A stretch of 6,591 bases of DNA from a bacterium. GTDB taxonomy: Bacteria > JAJVIF01 > JAGGVT01. Below are positions 1 through 5,182 of this stretch, piece after piece. The stretch spans positions 1 through 6,591 of the forward strand of contig JAGGVT010000216.1 of the NCBI GenBank assembly GCA_021157815.1, in the 5' to 3' direction. Every line of letters starts with the position of its first letter. The stretch's first letter is position 1. The translations under genes were made by a program, and so were the position numbers. The notes beneath the pieces are model-generated. The model saw only the letters and a list, made by a program, of their open reading frames with translations. It was not told where the DNA came from and did no database searches.

Positions 1-120
1 AACTTACTAACCTGCTAACTTACTAACCTGCTAACTTACTAACCTGCTAACTTACTAACCTGCTAACTTACTAACCTGCTAACTTACTAACTTACTAACT
101 TACTAACCTGCTAACTTCTT
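1..120. repeat. 8-bp tandem repeat array with two alternating unit variants (left edge cut by window)
   Basis: Fourteen uninterrupted 8-bp units cover bases 1-112, followed by a decayed unit (AACTTCTT) at 113-120. Two unit types occur, A = AACTTACT and B = AACCTGCT, in the order ABABABABABAAAB, so most of the array is also a 16-bp repeat. The run of three A units at 81-104 breaks the alternation and looks like a slippage or conversion event. Each unit boundary carries a TAA on the + strand and TAA/TAG on the - strand. Because 8 is not a multiple of 3, stops fall in all six frames, so the array is non-coding. It starts at the first base of the window, so its true length is unknown. There are no unique spacers, which excludes CRISPR. 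Confidence 0.97.
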
Positions 121-168
121 TTATGGTAAAATTCAATCTGACAAACACAATTATTTAAGGATTGCCGT

Positions 169-1101
169 ATGGACTACAAAAACGCATTAATAACCGGTGG
201 GGCTGGTTTTATCGGCGGGCATATCGCGCATCGACTTGTGGATGCCGGTCGGAATGTCAAAGCGCTCGATAACCTATCCGTGGGTAGAAAGGAAAACTTA
301 CCAGATAGCGCAGAGCTGATTGTAGGTGATATCCGAGACACTGAAATTCTTAAATCAGCTTTTGAAAATGTCGATGTTGTTTTTCACCTTGCCGCGAAAG
401 TCAGCATACGGCTTGCTATCGAGGAATTTCACGATGACGCTGATATCAATCTTATTGGCACGTTGAATGTTCTGAAAGCGGCTCGTGATGCCGGAGTGAA
501 GAAATTTATTTACGCGTCATCGATGGCGATTTATGGCAATCCCGATTACTCTCCCCAGGATGAGAATCATCCCCAACGGCCAACATCACCGTACGGCGTA
601 TCAAAACTGGCAAGTGAAAGGTACATTTCAATTCTCGCGCCGTTATGGGGAATTGATTTTATCAACCTGCGATTGTTTAACACCTATGGCCCGCGCCAGA
701 CGCCATCGCCGTACGTCGGTGTAATCACAATTTTCATCCGCAATATTCTTTCAGGCGAGCAGGTTAAAATATTCGGCGATGGCAAACAGAAGCGTGATTT
801 TATCTATGTCGGAGATGTCGCCCGGGCTTTCGATTTGGCAGCGTCGAGCGATGTGTCTGGAATCACTCTCAATATTGGCACGGGAATTCCAACCGATGTA
901 AACACGATTGCCGATATTCTTATTAACAGGCTGGACAGGAATGTCAAACCTGTTAATACACCGCCTGTGGCTGGAGAGCCGGGAGATTCACTCGCTGATA
1001 TTTCACTTGCGCAATCGATGATAGGATTCAGCGCGAAGTATGGAATTGAGGAGAAAATAGATGAGGCAATCGAGTGGAATCGGGTGGCATCAGACATATA
1101 A
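169..1101 (+). CDS. NAD-dependent epimerase/dehydratase (extended SDR, nucleotide-sugar type)
   Basis: This 310-residue protein is a typical full-length extended short-chain dehydrogenase of the GalE/RmlB-like superfamily, which uses bound NAD(P) to epimerise or dehydrate nucleotide-diphospho-sugars in the cytoplasm. Visible motifs are the Rossmann glycine motif TGGAGFIG at residues 9-16, D34 after the second beta strand (favours NAD), HLAA at 73-76, SS at 117-118, and the catalytic Y142-x3-K146 in SPYGVSK. An RLFNTYGPRQ segment at 168-177 and GDGKQKRDFIYVGDVA further on are typical of the sugar-binding half. The ATG at 169 has AAGGA at 157-161, 7 nt upstream. A TAAAAT at 127-132 could be a -10 box, but no good -35 accompanies it. 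The neighbour galU also makes nucleotide sugars, so a UDP-sugar 4-epimerase is a reasonable guess. The exact substrate (UDP-Glc, UDP-GlcNAc, UDP-GlcA or another) cannot be read from sequence, so no gene symbol is given. Confidence 0.93.
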   Translation: MDYKNALITGGAGFIGGHIAHRLVDAGRNVKALDNLSVGRKENLPDSAELIVGDIRDTEILKSAFENVDVVFHLAAKVSIRLAIEEFHDDADINLIGTLNVLKAARDAGVKKFIYASSMAIYGNPDYSPQDENHPQRPTSPYGVSKLASERYISILAPLWGIDFINLRLFNTYGPRQTPSPYVGVITIFIRNILSGEQVKIFGDGKQKRDFIYVGDVARAFDLAASSDVSGITLNIGTGIPTDVNTIADILINRLDRNVKPVNTPPVAGEPGDSLADISLAQSMIGFSAKYGIEEKIDEAIEWNRVASDI

Positions 1102-1115
1102 AATTGCTTGATTTC

Positions 1116-1144
1116 TTGACATAACGGTATTAATCAATTACAAA
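1116..1144 (+). promoter_or_regulatory. Likely sigma-70 promoter of galU
   Basis: A perfect -35 box TTGACA (1116-1121) is followed after 17 bp by TACAAA (1139-1144), which matches 4 of 6 positions of the -10 consensus. Transcription would begin near 1151, giving a leader of about 37 nt that contains the AAGGAAGG ribosome-binding site. It lies in the 86-nt gap between the epimerase stop and the galU start, so galU can be transcribed independently of the epimerase gene. Confidence 0.55.
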
Positions 1145-1187
1145 TTAATACTTGGTTTCGTGAAGTTTTATCAAGGAAGGTGTGGAT

Positions 1188-2054
1188 ATGTTAATCAGGA
1201 AAGCGGTAATCCCCGCGGCCGGACTCGGCACACGATTTCTGCCGGCAACAAAGGCGCAACCGAAAGAGATGCTGCCAATTGTCGATAAACCCGCAATTCA
1301 ATTTGTGGTCGAGGAGGTGTTGACCGCGGGAATCAGCGACATCCTGATTATTACAGGACGCGGTAAACGGGCGATTGAGGACCATTTCGACCGCGCGTTT
1401 GAGCTGGAATACTACCTTAAAAAGCAGGGAAAGGGAAAACTGCTTGACGAGGTCGGAACAATAGCAAGCATGGGGCAAATTCATTTTATTCGCCAGGGAA
1501 CTCCTGCCGGACTTGGCCATGCGGTTTTACAGGCAAAGGATCATGTCGGCAATGAGCCGTTTGTTGTTCTTCTTGGTGATGATATCCTTGGTGGCAATCC
1601 GGCTTGTATTCAGGAAATGATGCGCATTTACGAGGAAAAGAAATGCTCTGTAGTTGCTGTTGAACAGGTTCCCATTGAGGAAGCACACAAATACGGTGTC
1701 GTTGTGGGCGAAAAAGCAAATGACAATGATAACCTTATTAAGGTTGATTATTTGAAGGAGAAACCCAAAAAACCGAAATCTGATCTTGCCATTATGGGTC
1801 GATATGTTTTAACACCGGAAATTTTTACAATGCTTGAAAATATTAGTCCTGATGAAAAGGGTGAAATACAGCTTACACATGCACTGGAAGAACTTTTGAA
1901 AATGCAGCCAATTTACGCTTATCTCTTTGAGGGCCTTAGGTGGGATATTGGTAATAAAATAGGCTTTCTTAAAGCGACAGTCGATTACGCGCTTTCAACC
2001 GATGAAGTTCGTGATGAGTTCACAGAATACCTGAAGGATAAATTAGGCAATTAA
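1188..2054 (+). CDS. galU: UTP-glucose-1-phosphate uridylyltransferase (UDP-glucose pyrophosphorylase)
   Basis: The enzyme joins UTP and glucose-1-phosphate to UDP-glucose plus pyrophosphate, feeding cell-envelope glycan, exopolysaccharide and galactose pathways in the cytoplasm. The 288-residue product has the usual GalU length. It shows the nucleotide-binding signature GLGTRFLP at 12-19 with K26 in QPKEMLP, GTPAGLGHAV at 104-113, the metal-binding LGDD at 129-132, KEKP with K192, and GRYVL at 204-208. The GEIQLTHAL segment (225-233) has His where many GalU proteins have Asp. I place the start at the ATG at 1188 because AAGGAAGG (1173-1180) sits 7 nt before it. The in-frame GTG at 1182 would overlap that ribosome-binding site and add only two residues. 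The gene has its own likely promoter and is followed after 23 nt by the DUF488 gene, suggesting a two-gene transcript. The epimerase upstream fits a shared role in sugar-nucleotide supply. Confidence 0.96.
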   Translation: MLIRKAVIPAAGLGTRFLPATKAQPKEMLPIVDKPAIQFVVEEVLTAGISDILIITGRGKRAIEDHFDRAFELEYYLKKQGKGKLLDEVGTIASMGQIHFIRQGTPAGLGHAVLQAKDHVGNEPFVVLLGDDILGGNPACIQEMMRIYEEKKCSVVAVEQVPIEEAHKYGVVVGEKANDNDNLIKVDYLKEKPKKPKSDLAIMGRYVLTPEIFTMLENISPDEKGEIQLTHALEELLKMQPIYAYLFEGLRWDIGNKIGFLKATVDYALSTDEVRDEFTEYLKDKLGN

Positions 2055-2077
2055 AATAAATTCAACGGTTTTCTGAC

Positions 2078-2578
2078 ATGGCATCCAAAACAATTTTCAC
2101 ATTAGGATTTGAAAATTTCACACTTGTGGATTTTATTCACATTGTTAACGAACAGAATATTATCAGAGTCGTTGACATTCGAGGCAAAGACAGGATAGCT
2201 CATGGCCGCGCGCCATTTTCACCTGAGCAGCTCAAATCGATTCTTCCCAATATTAACGTGGAATATATTCAAATGCCCGAGGTTGGCATGCCGGACAAAC
2301 TAAGGAAATTGTCCAGTGACAACGGGAATAGAGCTGATTTCATCAAGGAGTACTTTGAGTTTATCAGTTCTGACAAATCCATTATCAAAAAGATTAAGAA
2401 ATACTTCTCTGATGACAAAGTGCTGATACTGTGCATCGAGGAGGACCCCTACACCTGCAAGCGAAAACCGTTTGCTAAATTCATTTCATCCACACTCAAT
2501 GGAAAAATAATCATAAAAGACCTCTCCATCAAGGACCTTAAACCGCGTGTGATACCACCACTTCCGCCACTTGAGTAG
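2078..2578 (+). CDS. DUF488-family protein
   Basis: This 166-residue soluble protein has the DUF488 layout. It has an N-terminal strand FTLGFENF (7-14) where the family usually has a TIGHS-like motif, VVDIRGKDR (31-39) in the place of the family's VDVR segment, and the signature LCIEEDPYTCKR at 118-129 with two cysteines (C119, C127). Two changes from the usual family pattern are visible: the early GH-S is GFE, and the C-H-R triplet is C-K-R. The biochemical function of DUF488 proteins is not settled, so no activity is assigned. The tail is proline-rich (PPLPPLE). The gene starts 23 nt after the galU stop and has no clear Shine-Dalgarno sequence, so translation may depend on coupling or a leader independent of SD pairing. 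It ends in TAG followed directly by a second in-phase TAG. It looks lysine-rich and more A+T-rich than galU. Confidence 0.85.
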   Translation: MASKTIFTLGFENFTLVDFIHIVNEQNIIRVVDIRGKDRIAHGRAPFSPEQLKSILPNINVEYIQMPEVGMPDKLRKLSSDNGNRADFIKEYFEFISSDKSIIKKIKKYFSDDKVLILCIEEDPYTCKRKPFAKFISSTLNGKIIIKDLSIKDLKPRVIPPLPPLE

Positions 2579-2615
2579 TATTTGCCAGCAAAAATATCTA
2601 ACAGCGATTTCCTTT

Positions 2616-2643
2616 TTGACATCAATATTTGATGGTGTATAAT
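2616..2643 (+). promoter_or_regulatory. Consensus sigma-70 promoter in front of nuoN
   Basis: Both hexamers match the consensus exactly: TTGACA at 2616-2621 and TATAAT at 2638-2643, separated by 16 bp. Transcription should start near 2650. The promoter lies in the 81-nt gap between the DUF488 stop and the longest nuoN reading frame, which makes nuoN a separate transcription unit. It is the best sigma-70 match in the window. Confidence 0.8.
2620..2634. promoter_or_regulatory. Operator-like dyad in the nuoN promoter spacer
   Basis: A 15-bp inverted repeat, CATCAA-TAT-TTGATG, with perfect 6-bp arms, occupies almost all of the spacer and touches the last bases of the -35 box. A dimeric repressor bound here would block RNA polymerase. 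The symmetry is seen directly; its use as an operator is inferred. The A+T-rich context makes a chance dyad of this size possible. Confidence 0.35.
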
Positions 2644-2659
2644 TGCTTTTTCGTTAACT

Positions 2660-4318
2660 GTGATTAATGTCCGGATGGCTGGAACATTTTCGATGATACT
2701 ACTTTATGCCGCGTTTGGTGATTCACTTGTGATGACGATGTACAGAGCGTACATCCATCAGCCGCTTGAGAATTTTGCCAACAACTATACCGCCTATTTC
2801 CTGCTTCTGCCGGAAAGCATTGTGCTGGGAACAGCGGTTCTCCTTCTTGTTCTGGATTTAATCAAGCCGAATCGAGATTCACTTAAAGCGCCGGTGGTGG
2901 CGATTGTCGGTACGCTTATTTCGCTTTCAATGGTGTATTACACGCAGTACCTGACATCAAGATATTTCAATCCGGCGCTGGGGCAGTACTGGGGCGGCCT
3001 TGAAACAATTGACCCGTTTAGCTTATTTTTAAAATCGATTGCTTTCCTCGGTGTGATTTTCGCTATTTTGATGTCTATCAAGACAAGACTGCCGAGAAAG
3101 CATACGGGTGAATACTACTCTCTATTATTATTTGCCACAGTGGCGATGACTTTCGTTGTGTCATCATCGGATGTTCTCGCTATCTGGATAATGACTGAAT
3201 TTGTCTCGCTGACAAGTTATATCATCGTCGCGTTCAACAAGCATGAACCGAGATCGGTCGAGGGCGGATTGAAATATCTCCTGCTGGGCGCTATTTCATC
3301 AGCTTTCATGCTGTATGGTTTCTCAATCCTGTATGGTTACACGGGGACAACAAATCTATATGTGATGAAAACCATCCTTATTCAGTCAGCTGAACAGGTT
3401 ACGAATCCGATATTCGTGCTCGCGATTGGCATGTTCATGGTTGGCATCGGATTCAAACTTGCAATCGCGCCATTTCACACTTGGGCGCCGGATGCGTTCG
3501 AGGGAGCGCCTTTGCCTGTCGCAGCTTTTATTGCTGTAACGCCCAAAATAGCTGTCGTCGCAGTGTTTTTAAGGGTTTTCCTTCTTGGACTCGCGAATGT
3601 CGCTGTAATCTGGGTCCCGATGATGATTGGGTGCGCCATTCTGAGCATGGTTATCGGCAACCTGTTCGCGATTCGCCAGAATAATATCAAACGATTCCTC
3701 GCATATAGCGGAGTCGCGCAAATGGGGTTTGTGCTGATGGGCTTATGCGCTGCGGGGGTGCAATCGCAAAGCGACCCCAATGCCGCCATTAAATCCCTTG
3801 GATACAACGCGATGCTCAACTACATGGTGATTTACGCCATAATGACGCTTGGAGCGTTTTTGATAGCTAATGTTGTAAAATTTCATACAGGCAGCGAGGA
3901 CTTCAGGGCGTACCGGGGACTATTCCAGCGCGCCCCGGCATCGGCACTTACCATGATGGTCTGCCTGCTGTCGCTTGCCGGCATTCCGCCAACATTAGGT
4001 TTCAGCGCAAAATTTTTCGTCTTTGCGGCTGCAATCGCCAAAGAGATGTGGCTGCTTGTTATCGTTGGCGCGCTGATGTCGGTTATCGCAGTATTTTACT
4101 ATCTTAGGTGGATTTGGGTAATGTTCCTTGTTGAACCGGAAGACAGTACATTAATCCTTCCAAGTCGCCTGCACAGATTGTCAATGATTCTTCCGATCTG
4201 GCTGCTCGCTTTCGCTTATGTTCCATTCCCTTTCGTCGGGGGAACCATTGCTAAATGGATTTATGACTACGCCGCAGGAGCCTATTTCCTTACAATCAAC
4301 GTCTATTTCGGATCATAG
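2660..4318 (+). CDS. nuoN: NADH-quinone oxidoreductase subunit N (complex I antiporter-like subunit)
   Basis: NuoN is one of the three antiporter-like membrane subunits of complex I and conducts protons across the cytoplasmic membrane. The product is strongly hydrophobic with about 14 predicted membrane segments. Family landmarks, numbered from the GTG at 2660, are E180 in IMTEFVSLTSY, K205 in EGGLKYLLLG, K266 in GFKLAIAPFHTWAPD, the EGAPLPVAAF loop (281-290), K296 in VTPKIA, NLFAIRQNNIKRFLAYS (334-350), and K451 in GIPPTLGFSAKFF. These correspond to the charged residues of the proton path. From GTG 2660 the protein is 552 residues, some 50 longer than typical NuoN, and that start lies only about 10 nt after the predicted transcription start. 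ATG codons at 2675, 2693 and 2732 are in frame. The one at 2732 (528 residues) has GGTGAT at 2717-2722, though the spacing is long. The start is therefore uncertain. No nuoL or nuoM is adjacent. A related antiporter subunit is a less likely alternative. Confidence 0.92.
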   Translation: MINVRMAGTFSMILLYAAFGDSLVMTMYRAYIHQPLENFANNYTAYFLLLPESIVLGTAVLLLVLDLIKPNRDSLKAPVVAIVGTLISLSMVYYTQYLTSRYFNPALGQYWGGLETIDPFSLFLKSIAFLGVIFAILMSIKTRLPRKHTGEYYSLLLFATVAMTFVVSSSDVLAIWIMTEFVSLTSYIIVAFNKHEPRSVEGGLKYLLLGAISSAFMLYGFSILYGYTGTTNLYVMKTILIQSAEQVTNPIFVLAIGMFMVGIGFKLAIAPFHTWAPDAFEGAPLPVAAFIAVTPKIAVVAVFLRVFLLGLANVAVIWVPMMIGCAILSMVIGNLFAIRQNNIKRFLAYSGVAQMGFVLMGLCAAGVQSQSDPNAAIKSLGYNAMLNYMVIYAIMTLGAFLIANVVKFHTGSEDFRAYRGLFQRAPASALTMMVCLLSLAGIPPTLGFSAKFFVFAAAIAKEMWLLVIVGALMSVIAVFYYLRWIWVMFLVEPEDSTLILPSRLHRLSMILPIWLLAFAYVPFPFVGGTIAKWIYDYAAGAYFLTINVYFGS

Positions 4319-4338
4319 AATCCTCAATAAGCCGAATG

Positions 4339-4593
4339 GGGACACCAGGTTACATTTTATAAACCTAAAAGTTTTTCACCTGGGAGCGCTGGTTTCTAAC
4401 CGGCACCTGTGTCAGGTTAATAGAAATCAATTGAGCTTTTCTAATAAACGACATATCCAAAAACAGGCGTTGAGTTAATCAGCCATGTTTGTAAGATTCC
4501 CGTTTTGGCACTTTAGTTAGTCTGTTCAAGTGCCGGTTAGAAACCAGCGCTCCCAAGGGAAAACAAAGAAATAATGATGTAACCCGGTGTCCC
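4339..4593. repeat. 255-bp element of nested inverted repeats
   Basis: An inner pair of 26-bp arms at 4381-4406 and 4530-4555 is perfectly complementary. The left arm begins TGGGAGCGCTGG and ends CCGGCAC. An outer pair of 17-bp arms at 4339-4355 (GGGACACCAGGTTACAT) and 4577-4593 pairs with a single mismatch. The arms are separated by 25 and 21 unpaired bases, and the central loop is 123 nt (4407-4529). Immediately after the inner left arm a small dyad ACCTG-TGT-CAGGT occurs at 4405-4417. Transcribed RNA could fold into a long stem. No target-site duplication is evident at the outer ends and no protein is encoded. A short non-autonomous mobile element or a structured intergenic repeat is the most likely identity. 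Confidence 0.8.
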
Positions 4594-4602
4594 TTCACCG
4601 GG
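4583..4602. repeat. GC-rich hairpin competing with the outer arm of the nested element
   Basis: CCCGGTG (4583-4589) and CACCGGG (4596-4602) form a perfect 7-bp stem with a six-base loop. Bases 4583-4589 also belong to the outer right arm that pairs with 4339-4355, so the two pairings exclude each other. There is no T-run after the stem on either strand, so it does not look like an intrinsic terminator. Confidence 0.6.
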
Positions 4603-4716
4603 GTAATACGTGAATCAACCATATTTCCACAAAAATGCATTACCGTGCGACATCATTCATCAGCACAAAACACCCAAACAAAATAACCGAGTTCGGTTAA
4701 TAATCACTTTTTCGAA

Positions 4717-4743
4717 TTTAATTCGTACCCGGTACAAATTAAA
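4717..4743. repeat. 27-bp near-perfect palindrome, copy 1
   Basis: Arms TTTAATTCGTACC (4717-4729) and GGTACAAATTAAA (4731-4743) flank a single central C and pair at 12 of 13 positions. The surrounding 30 bp (4712-4741) match the second copy at 4832-4861 in 27 of 30 positions, in direct orientation. It resembles a binding site for a dimeric regulator or a dispersed intergenic palindrome. A smaller dyad, TAACCGA-GT-TCGGTTA, lies just upstream at 4684-4699. Confidence 0.75.
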
Positions 4744-4837
4744 ATACCCGAATCCACCGCTTTTGGGTAATTCACTCAAACAGGCATTAATCCAAGCAAC
4801 TGAGTATATTTGTCGCCACCCAAGAAATGCCTCAAAT

Positions 4838-4862
4838 TTAATTTGTACCCGGTACCAATTAA
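4838..4862. repeat. 25-bp near-perfect palindrome, copy 2
   Basis: Arms TTAATTTGTACC (4838-4849) and GGTACCAATTAA (4851-4862) flank a central C and pair at 11 of 12 positions. The core GTACC-C-GGTAC is identical to copy 1 and lies exactly 120 bp downstream of it. Its centre is about 90 bp upstream of the -24 element of the sigma-54 promoter match, within the usual range for an enhancer-binding site. Confidence 0.75.
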
Positions 4863-4873
4863 GTACCAATTAA
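4852..4873. repeat. 11-bp tandem duplication
   Basis: GTACCAATTAA is present twice head to tail (4852-4862 and 4863-4873) with no mismatch. It duplicates most of the right arm of palindrome copy 2 and probably arose by local slippage. It could add a further half-site if the palindrome binds protein. Confidence 0.85.
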
Positions 4874-4938
4874 CACTCACCAAATTTTATTGCCTGCCGC
4901 ACCACATTTTCCGAGTCAATTTTGAATCAAATCCGGTT

Positions 4939-4955
4939 TTGGAACCAAGATTGCA
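4939..4955 (+). promoter_or_regulatory. Sigma-54 (-24/-12) promoter match upstream of the response regulator
   Basis: TTGGAAC (4939-4945), five bases (CAAGA), then TTGCA (4951-4955) matches 11 of 12 positions of the sigma-54 pattern TTGGCAC-N5-TTGCA, with correct GG-to-GC spacing. The single departure is A for C in the -24 element. Transcription would begin near 4966, about 217 nt before the regulator's ATG, so the leader would be long. The following gene is itself a sigma-54 activator, which makes the match more credible but also invites over-reading; no experiment is implied. Confidence 0.5.
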
Positions 4956-5141
4956 CAGTAATACCCTCATGGAACAAGTAATGCCTGAAATAACACGAAA
5001 CGGCATAATTCTGTATAAGAATGTGCAAGTTTACTTATACATATTGGGCTACAGAGAGTTATACATATCTGATGTGCCTGTTTGGATCAAAAAGCGAGCG
5101 TGTCAAAAATGAAACGTTTGCGTAAAAATAATGTGTCTAAT

Positions 5142-5159
5142 TGTGTTATATTATACACA
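5142..5159. promoter_or_regulatory. A+T-rich -10-like segment within a small dyad before the response-regulator gene
   Basis: TGTGT (5142-5146) and ACACA (5155-5159) form 5-bp inverted arms around TATATTAT, which contains -10-like hexamers (TATATT at 5147-5152, TATTAT at 5149-5154). No convincing -35 lies 16-18 bp upstream. It could be a weak or activated housekeeping promoter with an overlapping operator, but the support is thin. Confidence 0.25.
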
Positions 5160-5182
5160 GAACATAAGGGAAGGTGTTTGTC

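Larger units (their letters stand above)
4319..5182. other. Long non-coding, repeat-rich intergenic region
   Basis: I find no gene with family resemblance or a good ribosome-binding site in these 864 bases on either strand; the open frames present are short and overlap repeats. From left to right the gap holds a nested inverted-repeat element (4339-4593), a GC-rich hairpin at its right end (4583-4602), two related palindromes at 4717-4743 and 4838-4862, an 11-bp tandem duplication (4852-4873), a sigma-54 promoter match (4939-4955), and an A+T-rich -10-like segment with a small dyad (5142-5159) just before the response-regulator gene. No tRNA T-loop, transposase remnant or T-tract terminator was seen. 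Confidence 0.8.

Noticed and set aside
1-120. Tandem array as a CRISPR or a repeat-protein gene
   Set aside because: There are no unique spacers between units, and stop codons occur in all six frames.
1182-1187. GTG start for galU at 1182
   Set aside because: It overlaps the AAGGAAGG ribosome-binding site and adds only two residues not needed by the family; ATG 1188 has proper spacing.
4347-4376. Intrinsic terminator after nuoN
   Set aside because: Only a 5-bp AGGTT/AACCT stem with a 10-base loop, and the short T-run at 4372-4376 is not directly after the stem.
4218-4478. 86-codon open frame overlapping the 3' end of nuoN
   Set aside because: It starts inside nuoN out of frame, runs through the inverted-repeat arm, and has no family resemblance.
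4506-4521. Second sigma-54 promoter at TTGGCAC...TTAGT
   Set aside because: The -24 half is good, but the -12 element lacks the required GC, and it lies inside the nested inverted-repeat element.
4339-4593. Calling the nested element a proven MITE
   Set aside because: No target-site duplication is visible, and copy number cannot be judged from one window.
4660-4869. Minus-strand 69-codon frame with a repeated YRV-IKFE peptide pattern
   Set aside because: The repeated peptide is only the translation of the two palindromes, which share a frame because they are 120 bp apart; there is no other sign of coding.
4610-4873. 87-codon plus-strand open frame in the intergenic region
   Set aside because: Low-complexity composition, overlaps both palindromes, no ribosome-binding site and no recognisable domain.
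5174-5182. GTG start for the response regulator at 5174
   Set aside because: It lies inside the AAGGTG ribosome-binding site; ATG 5183 begins right at the receiver domain with 6-nt spacing.
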